Numbered from the stretch's first letter, positions 16,964-26,211 are shown. The stretch is 64,000 nt of DNA from an uncultured bacterium (GCA_903873965.1 CAIQQO010000235.1:1-64000), one strand, 5' to 3'. The notes: a model not told the origin generated them from the letters alone. Numbers and translations: made by a program.

Positions 16964-19012
16964 TTGAATAGCAGCACACAGTCTCAACAGGAACAATCTT
17001 TCTTCGTTGCGTCATCCGGGAATGACGGGTGGTCGGGCACACTGGCTGAGCCGAATGCCGAGGCGACAGATGGTCCATGCGTTTCGCTCGAAGGCGCGCG
17101 AGACAAGATACGTTTCTTGCGCACACGGCCGGGATGGGTTCCACAGCCTGTTACGATCTGGCTGTGTGCCGGCGATATACTGCTGACGCAGTCGTTCGCG
17201 CTCGATGCGCGAGATTCCGGCACGCAGGAGGCTCCTCTCATCATTCGTTCCTGTATTGGCGCGAAGGCACGCTTGCTGGGTGGCAGACAGGTAACCAATT
17301 TTCAGCCAGTCTCTTCACCCGCGATCCAGCAAAGGTTGGATGCTTCAGCACGCGCGCATGTGCTGGAAGCCGACCTGGCAGCCCTGGGCATCATGGATAT
17401 GGGCCGCTTCAGCGCGCGCGGGATGGGGCGTGCCACCATGACTGCTCATCTCGAACTTTTCTTCAACGATCAGCCCATGACCGTTGCGCGCTGGCCGAAC
17501 CAGGATACGGGCGATGGCTTCGTCAGGATTGCAGGCTGGCCTGAGGCGGGTCGGCAGGATGATGAGCATGGGCGCGACATCGGCAATCTACAGAACGGCT
17601 TTTATTATGAGGGCGACCGTCCTGCGCGCTGGGCGAATCTCGATAACGTCTGGCTACATGGTTACTGGGTGTGGGACTGGGCGAATTCGTACGAGCAGGT
17701 CGAGTCGATTGACACATCTGCGCACCTGATCACGACCAGGCCACCGCATGGCCGTTGGGGGTACCGTACCGGCAACCGCTTTTATTTTCTCAACGTGCTC
17801 GAAGAACTCGATTCGCCGGGTGAGTACTACGTGGATCGTCATACCGGCATGCTGTACTTTTGGCCGCCGGGTGATGTGACGGTATCCGAGGTGCTGGTCT
17901 CAATCCTTGAAGCGCCGTTGGTGGTGCTGCACAATGCTTCGCATGTGACGCTTCAAGATATCACGTTTGAGGCTGGACGCGGCATGGGTGTGCAGATTGA
18001 TGGTGGCGATCATGTGATGGTGTCTGGTTGCACACTTCGCCATCTGGGCAACCATGCCGTGGTGATTGAAGGTGGGCAGTCGCACGCCGTGCAGGGCTGC
18101 GATATCTACGGTACAGGCGATGGCGGTGTGTTTGTCACTGGCGGCGATCGCGCAACACTGAGGCCATGTGATCATGTTGTCGCAAATAACCATATTCACC
18201 ATCTCAGCCGCTGGTCACGCTGTTACACGCCGGCTATCAGCGGGACGGGCGTGGGTATTCACATGGCGCACAATCACATTCACGACCTGCCGCACAGTGC
18301 CATTATTTTCTGGGGCAACGAAATGTGCATCGAGTTCAATGATATCCATACCGTTATGCTGGAAACGGCTGACGCGGGCGCTATCTACACAGGGCGCGAC
18401 TACAGCGCGCGCGGTAACTTGATTCGTTACAACTACATCCATGACACGGGTGGTTATGACTGGGGCACCATGGGTGTGTATCTGGATGACTGCACCAGCG
18501 GTCAGACTATTTTCGGTAATGTGTTTGCGCGTGTGCAGCGGGCGGTGTTTATTGGTGGAGGGTGCGACAATACCGTCGACAACAACATTTTCATCGACTG
18601 CAAACCGGCAGTGTGGGTCGATGCGCGTGGGTTGGATCAACGTGAGGTGTGGCGCAACATGGTCAATCGGACCATGAAAGAGCGGTTGGAGGCCATGCAT
18701 CATCTGCAACCACCTTATAGCACCCAATATCCCGCTCTGGCTTCACTGGACGCTTATTTTGCCGCGAACGCAGGTGTGCCACCGGAAAATAACGTCATCG
18801 CTCGTAATATCTGCTCAGGCGGTCACTGGGTTGAATCCAGTTGGCATAAAGAGGCGGCGTCCTACTTCACCTTCATCGATAACTTCACGGATGGCGACCC
18901 ACTGTTTGTGGACGCACGCGCCAACGACTATCGCCTGCAACCCGATTCACCCGCTTACGCCACAGGTTTCAAGCCCATTCCTTTCGAAAACATAGGCCGG
19001 GTCAGTCTTTGA
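16964..19012 (+). CDS. Right-handed parallel beta-helix protein
   Basis: About 682 residues. The N-terminal domain has a FFVASSGNDGWSGT start typical of DUF1565-like/beta-helix proteins of carbohydrate clusters. From about residue 320 on, repeated short strands (VTLQDITFEAG, VMVSGCTLRHLG, HAVQGCDIYGTGDGG, NHIHHLS, NLIRYNYIHDTGG, TIFGNVF, NTVDNNIF) form a parallel beta-helix, the fold of polysaccharide lyases and GH28-like hydrolases. No signal peptide is evident. The start is uncertain: a TTG at 16964 has GGAGAG five bases before it, while an ATG at 16925 is also in frame. The substrate is unknown; a plant or algal polysaccharide is plausible. Confidence 0.82.
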   Translation: MNSSTQSQQEQSFFVASSGNDGWSGTLAEPNAEATDGPCVSLEGARDKIRFLRTRPGWVPQPVTIWLCAGDILLTQSFALDARDSGTQEAPLIIRSCIGAKARLLGGRQVTNFQPVSSPAIQQRLDASARAHVLEADLAALGIMDMGRFSARGMGRATMTAHLELFFNDQPMTVARWPNQDTGDGFVRIAGWPEAGRQDDEHGRDIGNLQNGFYYEGDRPARWANLDNVWLHGYWVWDWANSYEQVESIDTSAHLITTRPPHGRWGYRTGNRFYFLNVLEELDSPGEYYVDRHTGMLYFWPPGDVTVSEVLVSILEAPLVVLHNASHVTLQDITFEAGRGMGVQIDGGDHVMVSGCTLRHLGNHAVVIEGGQSHAVQGCDIYGTGDGGVFVTGGDRATLRPCDHVVANNHIHHLSRWSRCYTPAISGTGVGIHMAHNHIHDLPHSAIIFWGNEMCIEFNDIHTVMLETADAGAIYTGRDYSARGNLIRYNYIHDTGGYDWGTMGVYLDDCTSGQTIFGNVFARVQRAVFIGGGCDNTVDNNIFIDCKPAVWVDARGLDQREVWRNMVNRTMKERLEAMHHLQPPYSTQYPALASLDAYFAANAGVPPENNVIARNICSGGHWVESSWHKEAASYFTFIDNFTDGDPLFVDARANDYRLQPDSPAYATGFKPIPFENIGRVSL

Positions 19013-19019
19013 CCCGGCC
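18995..19019. terminator. Perfect 10-bp hairpin over the beta-helix gene stop
   Basis: GGCCGGGTCA (18995-19004) and TGACCCGGCC (19010-19019) with a 5-nt loop. It overlaps the TGA stop and separates two convergent genes. No T-run. Confidence 0.6.
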
Positions 19020-19036
19020 ACACGCAGCATTTAGTC

Positions 19037-20149
19037 CTAAATAATCTCCAGATAATCCTTTTCAGGCAGACTGGGAAATGGCGCCGTCGGCAGGGTCTGA
19101 TACCAGAACGCCACGCTTGCGATGTCATCCTGCAGCGCCAGATAGCGCCCCTGGCTGCGCCAGCCCAGCGCCTGGATCGTCACGCGCAAGTCGGCCTCAA
19201 AGCGAATAGGGTCCATAATGTGCCAGCGATACATCGAGAAGCGCGACTGCGACTTGTAGGTGCCGTCGGGGCGGATGACCTGATTCATGCCCATGAATGG
19301 CGTCGAGTAGGAGGTGTACTTGCCGTCGACATCCCAGTTGTACGCGCCGCCGAAATAATCCTCAGTGCCGGTACCGCAGATAGTTGGGAATTCATCGTCG
19401 CCATCGAGGTAGAACTTGATCTCGCCTTCGCCCCACCAGCCGGTGTTGTTCACGCCCCAGGCCAGCGCCGTGCCGACGTATTGGCCGAGCCCTTTGATGC
19501 CATCGAGGATGGTGTAGGGTGTCTTGTAGGGTAGAGGATTGATGCGCCGGAACTGCGCATGGAAGTAGCCGACGTCGTCAGGCACCTCTGTGAGGGTGTA
19601 GTTTACCTGATAGTAGTGCACCAATGTCTCCCAGTGCCGGTTCTCGATCGTGATGCGGCAGCGCTTGCGGAAGGGCATCGGCCAGAAACAGTTGTAACCG
19701 CGGTTGGGATTCACCGTCACGGCCAGTGAATTGATCTGCGCATACACGCCCCAGCCTGAGGCGAAGAAGTCGGCGGCAGGACACTCCACTGACGGTTGCT
19801 CCTGATCGTCCCAGTAGATGCGCACGATGTAGTAGCGCGCCTGCGGGCCACGCGCGGCGATGTCGCCCGAAAGCCACATCGACTGAATCGCGCCGGGGCC
19901 GGTGATGTCGGCGATGGTGTAGGTCTCACCGGGTTCGATGCGCACAAACGGCGCCACCTTCCAGCCCTGACCCAGATCGCGCGCGCAACTGGCAGCGCCG
20001 CCATCGGTGGACATGCCACCCTTGCCTTTCTCACCCGTTGGGTTTTCGGCTGAGATCGAGCGCGTTTTCGCATTGGCGAACTGCGCCAGATTGCCGAGAC
20101 CCATGCCAAGACCGTTAAAACCCATCATTCCTAAAGGATGCAAAGCCAT
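19037..20149 (-). CDS. DUF2961 protein (glycoside hydrolase family 172-like)
   Basis: A 370-residue protein with hallmarks of DUF2961: GPGAIQSMWL near residue 75, the WDDQEQPSVECPAADFF segment, NRGYNCFWPMPF, and EGEIKFYLDGDDEFPTICGTGTEDYF. Members of GH172 act on alpha-D-fructofuranosides or alpha-D-arabinofuranosides using two Glu; GEGEIKF and GTGTEDYF hold suitable Glu residues here. No signal peptide, so it is probably cytoplasmic and acts on imported oligosaccharides. GAGGT is six bases before the ATG. It lies upstream of, and on the opposite strand to, the beta-helix gene. Confidence 0.88.
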   Translation of the reverse strand: MALHPLGMMGFNGLGMGLGNLAQFANAKTRSISAENPTGEKGKGGMSTDGGAASCARDLGQGWKVAPFVRIEPGETYTIADITGPGAIQSMWLSGDIAARGPQARYYIVRIYWDDQEQPSVECPAADFFASGWGVYAQINSLAVTVNPNRGYNCFWPMPFRKRCRITIENRHWETLVHYYQVNYTLTEVPDDVGYFHAQFRRINPLPYKTPYTILDGIKGLGQYVGTALAWGVNNTGWWGEGEIKFYLDGDDEFPTICGTGTEDYFGGAYNWDVDGKYTSYSTPFMGMNQVIRPDGTYKSQSRFSMYRWHIMDPIRFEADLRVTIQALGWRSQGRYLALQDDIASVAFWYQTLPTAPFPSLPEKDYLEII

Positions 20150-20229
20150 GTGTTACCTCGTGTGAAGCGAGAAATTGGACGTAAAGCGTGGTGAATGGAA
20201 ATTGATGATTCCATCGGTACAAGTTGTTT

Positions 20230-21111
20230 TCATCGGATGAGTTTCGACATAGCCAGCGGCGTGTTGGATGTGAACATGTCAACCCCGGCGGCGCGAAGCC
20301 TTAAGGCGCTTGCGTCGGCTTTCCCGATGTCCATCGTCCATGCGTCGAGTTCTATACCGGCCGCATGCAGCGTGTCGGCCCAATTAAAGCCATCATCGAA
20401 TGACTGGGTCAGCAACTGATGCCGCACATAAAACGCCTTGACGCCTTGCACTTGCCCGATCAACGTTTGACACCGCTCGCGCAGGTAATCCGATGCGCGC
20501 CATATACGCGCCGAGGCCAGTGGATGATCGTCATAATAGCCATAGGCGCCGAGTGAACGTGGGAAAGTGTCGGGTTCGGGGGCGCGCACGTCGATGTACA
20601 GCTGAATATCAAAACCGAGCGCTAGTTTGGGATCAAGCCGATGCAAAGCGCGCAATTGCCAATCTGCAATGGAACTTACGATGACGCGGTCGCCCAATGG
20701 GGCGATCAATCGCAGCAGCCGGCGCAGTGGCTCATCATCGGCAAAGGGGTAGATGTTCTTGTAGTCGATCTGCAGGCGCGTCGGCGTAGCGAACTCGGCA
20801 AATGTCTTGACCACGTCACTAAGCAGTGCGACCGGGTGATCGGTGGTCACGCCATGGTGAACGATCTTTAGTCCGCGCGCGTGCGCGTACGAGCAGCCAG
20901 AGACCGGGCCGCTACCATCGGTTTCTGTTTGCAGCATCATGTCGTGAACGAGTAGATAGTCATCCTGCGCGAGGGCGACCACATCAATCTCGATGATATC
21001 GGCGCGAGCCTCAAGCGCAGCGCGCACGGCCGCAAGTGAATTTGGCGGCGCATCCGACGTATCGAGCGCCGCCATGTGATGCACAATCTGGAGCGACTTG
21101 AGTACTGGCAT
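20230..21111 (-). CDS. Glycerophosphodiester phosphodiesterase-like protein
   Basis: A 293-residue TIM-barrel GDPD-family protein. The region IVHHMAALD...PPNSLAAVRAAL corresponds to the usual HR-G-PENT start; ADIIEIDVVAL...LLVHD gives the E-x-D and HD metal/catalytic elements, and LQIDYKN supplies the Lys strand. The canonical HRG...PENT is altered to HHM...PPNS, so the first Arg and the Glu are lost and the substrate may not be a glycerophosphodiester. No signal peptide. Predicted leaderless: TAAACT is 6 nt before the ATG. Confidence 0.75.
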   Translation of the reverse strand: MPVLKSLQIVHHMAALDTSDAPPNSLAAVRAALEARADIIEIDVVALAQDDYLLVHDMMLQTETDGSGPVSGCSYAHARGLKIVHHGVTTDHPVALLSDVVKTFAEFATPTRLQIDYKNIYPFADDEPLRRLLRLIAPLGDRVIVSSIADWQLRALHRLDPKLALGFDIQLYIDVRAPEPDTFPRSLGAYGYYDDHPLASARIWRASDYLRERCQTLIGQVQGVKAFYVRHQLLTQSFDDGFNWADTLHAAGIELDAWTMDIGKADASALRLRAAGVDMFTSNTPLAMSKLIR

Positions 21112-21117
21112 AAAGAG

Positions 21118-21123
21118 AGTTTA
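21118..21123 (-). promoter_or_regulatory. -10 box of GDPD-like gene, leaderless type
   Basis: TAAACT on the minus strand, 6 nt upstream of the ATG at 21111; no Shine-Dalgarno. Confidence 0.45.
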
Positions 21124-21185
21124 GCACGATGGCGCTCGAATGTCGCGCCAGTGCGATGCCCGGTGGGATGTCATTCCTAAACGAT

Positions 21186-21210
21186 GCAAGGCCATCGTCA
21201 ATGGCCTTGC
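21186..21210 (-). terminator. Perfect 10-bp hairpin after the glycosidase-like gene
   Basis: GCAAGGCCAT (21186-21195) and ATGGCCTTGC (21201-21210) with a 5-nt loop, 13 bp beyond the stop of the minus-strand gene ending at 21223. No T-run on that strand. Confidence 0.55.
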
Positions 21211-21222
21211 GCAAGTCCTGAC

Positions 21223-22191
21223 TTACTCCATCGCTAGCATGAACCGCCCGTATCCGCCGGAGTAGGGATGGCTCTGATCGTGGCCTGTGTCATAACCGGC
21301 GTAATAGAACCACCACGCGTTGGGTGTATCGGCGGGAACTGCACCGGGCCCGACGTAAATAGACCTGCAGTCAAATTGCCCCGGCATACCCAATGCAATG
21401 GCGATCTCGTGGCTGACGCGCTCGAAGTGGATGCCATCGCTGCTGATCGCCATGTGTGGGCGGACAGTCTGGTCGCCGGTGTAGAAGCCGGAAGGAAACA
21501 TCACATACAGATCTTCGCGCAGCTTTGTCGCAGCTGAGTTGTAGAACTGCAGGTCGGCAGGGTCGTGCGCATCCGGCGCCAGAATGTGTACCGGGTCGGG
21601 GAAGTGCTCGAATGTTGTTGATTCAGTGTAACCGACAATGCGCGTGCCCTGAAACACGCCCGTTGTCCATTGACGCACATACAGTCGGTACACGCCTTTA
21701 TCGTGGAAGCACACAGTCTGTGAGTCGCTGTTTTTCTGCAGCAACGGCGTGGGCATGAGATGCCAGTGAATTCCATCGGAGGACGTCGCGCCATAGACGT
21801 ACCACCCGAAACCTGCAGGATCGATCACCTCGCCGCGCGTGAACACCATCTTGTAACGTTCAGTTGCGGCTGCGTCGTTATCGATGAAGACCGTCATCCC
21901 ATGCATCCCGCCAGTTTTACGACCATCTATCAAGATATTGTTGTTTGTGTCGCCGTGATAGGGCACGATGCCCAGGTTGGGTCGCTCCCAGTGCACGCCA
22001 TCGGGCGAGGTGGCGTAGCACATATAGACGTCGTTGTCGTCGACGTAATTGTGGTCATAGGCCGAGTACCACATGCGCCATTGACCATCGACGTGCAGCA
22101 CCGACGTGTAGTTGATGCTCATGTCTTCATATGGTCGCTCAGCCTTCATCAGCGGTTCAATTGTACGGTTGGAAATGATGAACTTCGACAT
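21223..22191 (-). CDS. Five-bladed beta-propeller glycosidase-like protein (GH32/43/130-like)
   Basis: A 322-residue protein with repeated propeller strands typical of the GH32/43/62/68/130 superfamily: SVLHVDGQWRMWYSAYD, ATSPDGVHWERP, ATSSDGIHWHLM, YRLYVRQWT, AISSDGIHFERV, AWWFYYAGYD. The repeated SxDGxHW turns at blade edges are characteristic. No signal peptide is visible. A catalytic pair cannot be assigned with confidence. It is divergent from a URO-D-like gene, and a 19-bp palindrome lies between their promoters. Predicted leaderless: TAACAT is 6 nt before the ATG. Confidence 0.75.
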   Translation of the reverse strand: MSKFIISNRTIEPLMKAERPYEDMSINYTSVLHVDGQWRMWYSAYDHNYVDDNDVYMCYATSPDGVHWERPNLGIVPYHGDTNNNILIDGRKTGGMHGMTVFIDNDAAATERYKMVFTRGEVIDPAGFGWYVYGATSSDGIHWHLMPTPLLQKNSDSQTVCFHDKGVYRLYVRQWTTGVFQGTRIVGYTESTTFEHFPDPVHILAPDAHDPADLQFYNSAATKLREDLYVMFPSGFYTGDQTVRPHMAISSDGIHFERVSHEIAIALGMPGQFDCRSIYVGPGAVPADTPNAWWFYYAGYDTGHDQSHPYSGGYGRFMLAME

Positions 22192-22197
22192 GTCTGA

Positions 22198-22203
22198 ATG
22201 TTA
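22198..22203 (-). promoter_or_regulatory. -10 box of glycosidase-like gene, leaderless type
   Basis: TAACAT on the minus strand, 6 nt upstream of the ATG at 22191. Confidence 0.4.
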
Positions 22204-22205
22204 AA

Positions 22206-22224
22206 ACAGATTCCGGGAATCTGT
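22206..22224. promoter_or_regulatory. 19-bp palindrome in a divergent promoter region (putative operator)
   Basis: ACAGATTC-cgg-GAATCTGT is a perfect 8-bp inverted repeat with a 3-bp centre. It lies just behind the minus-strand -10 (22198-22203) and in the -35 zone of the plus-strand -10 (22234-22239), so one bound dimer could control both genes. No regulator gene is adjacent. Confidence 0.6.
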
Positions 22225-22233
22225 CAGATTGTG

Positions 22234-22239
22234 TACACT
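22234..22239 (+). promoter_or_regulatory. -10 box of the URO-D-like gene
   Basis: TACACT, about 21 nt upstream of the ATG at 22260; its -35 zone overlaps the palindrome. Confidence 0.4.
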
Positions 22240-22259
22240 TGCCTAAACACGAAAGTAGG

Positions 22260-23405
22260 ATGATTGAAAACACCATGAAACTGACATCGAAAGAGCGCCT
22301 TGTGCGGCAGATACGAGGACAGGAAATCGACCGGATTCCCAGCATCGGCGGCTGGATGAACGGCGCGGCTAACCTCGCATCGCTCGGCGGAACCAGCCTT
22401 GAACGGTATCTGGCTGACCCGATGGCCGGCGTCGTTAAAGCTAACTTTGCGCTGGGCGTCGATGCCATGGTGCAGCCTGCCATACCGCAGACCGCAGACG
22501 AGATTCGTACCGGCCATGTCACCGAAAACGATTTTGCCGGTATCGAACCGGAGGCATTGCAGGAGCGCGCTGATTCTTTGCCAGATGCAGAAGCCGATGT
22601 GCTGGCGAGTTTCGACTACGTTGCCGAGGAACGTCGCTACCGCGATTATTTCGAGACCGCATTCGCCACCTGGCAGGGCATTGTCCCATTGCCGAACTTC
22701 TGGGAAATCGGCGGTCATTTTCCGTTGTATACCGAGTTTGGTTATACGGCCTTTTTGACGGCGTGCGCTCTATATCCCGACCATGTTGGCAAGATATGGT
22801 GGGTGAAGAGTTTGCACTCGCGCGAGCGTGCGAAGATTCTGGTGAAGTTATTCCGCGACTATGATCTTGTCCCTCTCATGTTCTGCGGCGAGGATTTGTG
22901 CAACAACCAGGGGCCGATGGCGTCGCCGGCTTTCCTGCGCAAGCACTATCTGCCGCATGTCAAGATGATCATCGAGCCACTGGTCGATGCCGGCGTGCGG
23001 TTGATACATCACTGCGATGGCGACGTGCGCCCGATGATCGACGACTTCCTCGCCATCGGGTTCAGCGGCTTTCAGGGCTTTCAGTATGAACTCGGCATCG
23101 ACATCACCGATCTGCGCAAGCGTCGCAGCGCCATGGGCGAAGAACCGCTGTTCTTCACTGGGCTAAGCGTGTCGCGCACGTTGCCGTTTGGCGCGCCGGC
23201 GGATATCACCGCCGAGATCGATTATTTTGTCGAGTGCACCGATGGCGGATGCGGCATGTTCCTATTTACGAGCAACGTGACTGGCGTCGAAGTCCCGCCT
23301 GATAACCTGCGCGCAGCATACAGCTATATCAAGACGGTGAAACCTTATCGGCAAACCAGCAACGATGCGTGCCTATGGCCGTGGCGTGTCGCGCACCCGG
23401 AATAA
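22260..23405 (+). CDS. Uroporphyrinogen decarboxylase/methylcobamide methyltransferase-fold protein
   Basis: About 381 residues. The start LTSKERLVRQIRGQEIDRIP is the common URO-D superfamily opening. LIHHCDGDVRPMIDD holds an HxC (H-H-C) like the zinc site of MtaA/MtbA corrinoid methyltransferases, and LGIDITDLRKR and GLSVSRTLPFG follow the family layout. Heme genes are absent nearby and the cluster looks saccharolytic, so HemE activity is unlikely. Methyl transfer from a methylated sugar or aromatic is a possible role (inference). Starts at 22260 or 22275 (MKLTSKER) cannot be told apart; neither has a strong ribosome site. Second URO-D-fold gene in 8 kb. Confidence 0.75.
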   Translation: MIENTMKLTSKERLVRQIRGQEIDRIPSIGGWMNGAANLASLGGTSLERYLADPMAGVVKANFALGVDAMVQPAIPQTADEIRTGHVTENDFAGIEPEALQERADSLPDAEADVLASFDYVAEERRYRDYFETAFATWQGIVPLPNFWEIGGHFPLYTEFGYTAFLTACALYPDHVGKIWWVKSLHSRERAKILVKLFRDYDLVPLMFCGEDLCNNQGPMASPAFLRKHYLPHVKMIIEPLVDAGVRLIHHCDGDVRPMIDDFLAIGFSGFQGFQYELGIDITDLRKRRSAMGEEPLFFTGLSVSRTLPFGAPADITAEIDYFVECTDGGCGMFLFTSNVTGVEVPPDNLRAAYSYIKTVKPYRQTSNDACLWPWRVAHPE

Positions 23406-23419
23406 TCCGAAGAGACGCC

Positions 23420-23695
23420 TTAAATCTCATCACGAAATACGTCTGGAATAGTGGTTGCGTCTCTGTATCCCATGACGTAAACGCGGCTGATTACGTGCTT
23501 CAGAAATTCGGCGGCTTCCGGATTGTCGTTGGCGCCGAATGCTGCACCGATTCCCGCTGCAATGATGCTGAGCTTGTCATTGGGTTCATGCGCAATCTCC
23601 AGTTCATCGTTGGAGATGGCATTGATGATATCGTTCCAGTATTCCTGGAGTTTTGCGTGATCGCTGATGATGGCCTTGAGTTCATCTTGAGTCAT
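23420..23695 (-). CDS. Hypothetical small protein
   Basis: A 91-residue mostly helical, acidic protein beginning MTQDELKAIISDHAKLQEYW; no family is recognised. A longer reading with extra N-terminal residues to 23770 is possible, but its extra part looks non-coding. It is convergent with the URO-D-like gene (14 bp gap) and follows the M19-like gene on the same strand by about 80 bp. The regular amphipathic pattern (NDIINAISNDELEIAHE) supports a real protein. No function can be inferred. Confidence 0.6.
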   Translation of the reverse strand: MTQDELKAIISDHAKLQEYWNDIINAISNDELEIAHEPNDKLSIIAAGIGAAFGANDNPEAAEFLKHVISRVYVMGYRDATTIPDVFRDEI

Positions 23696-23773
23696 AGCTG
23701 TCTCTGCCCATTTTGTTTCGCATCTAAAAGATACTGAGCCATTTCTTCGCTGCTTGGGGATGAAACACATTCA

Positions 23774-26110
23774 TTATTGGATCGTCCCCGACTGCTTCTC
23801 GCATTGTCCCCACATCTCGACATAGTCATAGGCCGAGCGGAACAGTGGTCCAAGGTCGTCGTACGATAGACCGCTGTTGATCATATCCTGCAGAAAGTCG
23901 GGCATGAGGCCGTAATGAGCAAAGCCGTCGATGTTAATGTCGAAGTCACGGCGCGGACCGGCTAGGCACCGTTGCAGTGGTGCGTTGTCGCCGTCCATCG
24001 TGTCCCACTTGTCCAGAATGTTCTTGATTTCGCCAACGAAGTCCATCATCTCCCAGTCGGCGCCTTCGCCAGGGCCTTCACCCGGTTCGACCATACCGAT
24101 GCGCGCCATATAGGCAACGCGCATCTCAGTTTCCCATCGGCGCACTTCGTCATCGGGGTAGCCGCCCGGTTCATCGGCGCATAGCAACCCGCGTGTCATG
24201 TCGTCGACGTTGTCCACTACCCACGGCCACTGATCGGCCTCGAGTGTCTTGCGGATGCTGCCATTGGGCGTGTCAAGGTCCGGATGTTTCATTGACCTTG
24301 GATCAAAACCGGCCTTGTATTGTGCTACAGCTTGCCATATCTGGCGCTCTCGATCGGTATACCCGCCCGGACCGCTCTCTAAAAAGCGGAACCAGCGATA
24401 GTCGCGGATAGGGCGGTCATAGGCCACGCCGTTGGCCTGTACATTGATCTCGGCGCGGCGTTGTGTCGCGCGATAATCATCGTCGCTTGCCCCATATGCG
24501 GCTAGTGTCCCGAATCGTGGCCCAGGTGAAGCCGCTGCGCCGTTAATATCGCTTCCCATCGCCACGCCGCGTCCCCCCATATGTTTTGTGACGTACAGGT
24601 AGGCCTGAGTCCAAGCAGTACTCGATCCAGCGCAGGGCCGCGGGACTTTATGGGCTAGTTCAGGCGCAGCGCGCGACAGCCCAGCCACGTCGCCTTGATT
24701 GAGAATGGGCGCCACCATGCCGCCGAGTTTTGCGATGCGCTCGATCTGATCGAGTCGTTTGCCCATCTCGTGCGCCACTTTGTGCACGTTGGCGGTGCCA
24801 AATGGTTCACTGCTCTCACCGTCAAACACCATGTCGGCTGTGAAAGCCAGGTCGCGGAACCATGAATGGGATGAGAGCACTGGATAGGTGTTGTGCTCTG
24901 CCAGATCGAGCGTCGCGTCGAGCGTCTTCTGCGACATGTGGTCAATATCGATCAACATGCCGTGTTTCATCATTTCTTCCAGCAACATGTAGCCATAAAC
25001 GCTCAACGAGCGTTGGTTGGCATGCCCGCCATGTTCATTACGTCCCTCATCGCTGGTGTCCTCGTGCAGCCCGGGGATGTGATCCACCAGGGTGCCGTGG
25101 TTCATATTACCGTACCGCACCAGCGGTTTGACTGTCTTGGAGGTCGCTTCACGCTGCACGGTATCAACGACATCATCGCCGTCTTTATCAAGCCGATACC
25201 GAATGCCCGTGTCCCACGCGTCTTCCACTTCGTAGCCCTGACCCGTCAGAAAGCGATTGGAAACTTCGAGGAACCGCATATAAATGGCTGTACCGCCAAA
25301 CGCATTATCAGAAAGATGAACAGGGGTGATTTGTCGCACACCCAGGCTGTATAACCACTCGATCTCGTTACGGATCAACTCGCGGGCCTGCTCGATGCTT
25401 CCCTGGCTGAGTTGTTGCAGGTCATCAGAACGGTGCCAGTTTCCGAGAGAATCCACTTCGACGCCAAGCACAATCGCCAGCCGGTTTCTAGCAATAATGG
25501 AGCGTGCCTCCTCGGGCGTATAGGCGATCTGCATCCAACCCTTACCGTGCCCGCCAGCTTTTTCATCAATCCATTCCACCATCTGCTTCATGGCGCTGAT
25601 CTGAATCTGAATCGCACTGCGATCATCGGTCTGGGTTTCGGGGTCGCTGTTGGCAGCCAGCAACTCGTTATTAACTGCCAATGTCGTGATCAGTCGCAGG
25701 CCGCCCTGGTAAGCGCGATAAAGCCAGTCGATGTAGACTTGCTGATGCACCAGCGTTGTAAAACGCGGCCAAATATCAAAATCGGGCCAGCCACCGCCAG
25801 CCGGGTGCCCAAATTCGGGATTGAGATCCATCAAACCGCCATGAATTGGTTCGCACGAGGCCAGCGCGTTCTCCATAGCTTCAGCGCTTGAATGATCGGG
25901 ATCATAAACTTTGCCCCAGAAGGCTCTACCGCCAAACGCAAAATTGGCCATGAGATGAGCATGCAGGTCAGCGAAACCCCACAACGGCGCTGTTGCATCA
26001 CCCATCCAGTAATTACCGCCCAGAGGAACGCGCGGCTCTACGGGTATCGTTTGTCCATCCATAGGTAATCCACTCACTTTTGACTTGATTTTGTCGAACC
26101 TCGACTTCAA
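23774..26110 (-). CDS. Membrane-dipeptidase (M19)-like amidohydrolase
   Basis: A 778-residue metallo-hydrolase of the amidohydrolase fold. Metal ligands typical of renal dipeptidases are visible: HxH in ADLHAHL (His50, His52), LIDIDHMSQ, a His in SSHSWF, and an Asp in MGSDING. Family M19 members are usually 320-450 residues; this one is nearly twice as long, with a large insertion around residues 60-330 and a ~200-residue C-terminal part. It may hydrolyse dipeptides, beta-lactam-like amides or another small amide. No signal peptide. The start is a TTG; an ATG at 26062 (MDGQTIPVEP) is an alternative. TATACT lies about 17 nt before the TTG. Confidence 0.7.
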   Translation of the reverse strand: MKSRFDKIKSKVSGLPMDGQTIPVEPRVPLGGNYWMGDATAPLWGFADLHAHLMANFAFGGRAFWGKVYDPDHSSAEAMENALASCEPIHGGLMDLNPEFGHPAGGGWPDFDIWPRFTTLVHQQVYIDWLYRAYQGGLRLITTLAVNNELLAANSDPETQTDDRSAIQIQISAMKQMVEWIDEKAGGHGKGWMQIAYTPEEARSIIARNRLAIVLGVEVDSLGNWHRSDDLQQLSQGSIEQARELIRNEIEWLYSLGVRQITPVHLSDNAFGGTAIYMRFLEVSNRFLTGQGYEVEDAWDTGIRYRLDKDGDDVVDTVQREATSKTVKPLVRYGNMNHGTLVDHIPGLHEDTSDEGRNEHGGHANQRSLSVYGYMLLEEMMKHGMLIDIDHMSQKTLDATLDLAEHNTYPVLSSHSWFRDLAFTADMVFDGESSEPFGTANVHKVAHEMGKRLDQIERIAKLGGMVAPILNQGDVAGLSRAAPELAHKVPRPCAGSSTAWTQAYLYVTKHMGGRGVAMGSDINGAAASPGPRFGTLAAYGASDDDYRATQRRAEINVQANGVAYDRPIRDYRWFRFLESGPGGYTDRERQIWQAVAQYKAGFDPRSMKHPDLDTPNGSIRKTLEADQWPWVVDNVDDMTRGLLCADEPGGYPDDEVRRWETEMRVAYMARIGMVEPGEGPGEGADWEMMDFVGEIKNILDKWDTMDGDNAPLQRCLAGPRRDFDINIDGFAHYGLMPDFLQDMINSGLSYDDLGPLFRSAYDYVEMWGQCEKQSGTIQ

Positions 26111-26205
26111 ACTTCACACTCAATTGCAGTATACCGTAGCATTTTAGGTGTTGTTAAAATGACAATATCGACAGAGTGTGGTTGAGACTTTTAAGGATGG
26201 CTTGT

Positions 26206-26211
26206 TATACT
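26206..26211 (+). promoter_or_regulatory. -10 box of small membrane protein gene, leaderless type
   Basis: TATACT, 10 nt upstream of the ATG at 26222; no Shine-Dalgarno. Confidence 0.45.

Noticed and set aside
15764-23405. HemE (heme biosynthesis) for the two URO-D-fold proteins
   Set aside because: They carry HxC zinc-type motifs, lack recognisable HemE active-site motifs and have no heme genes around.
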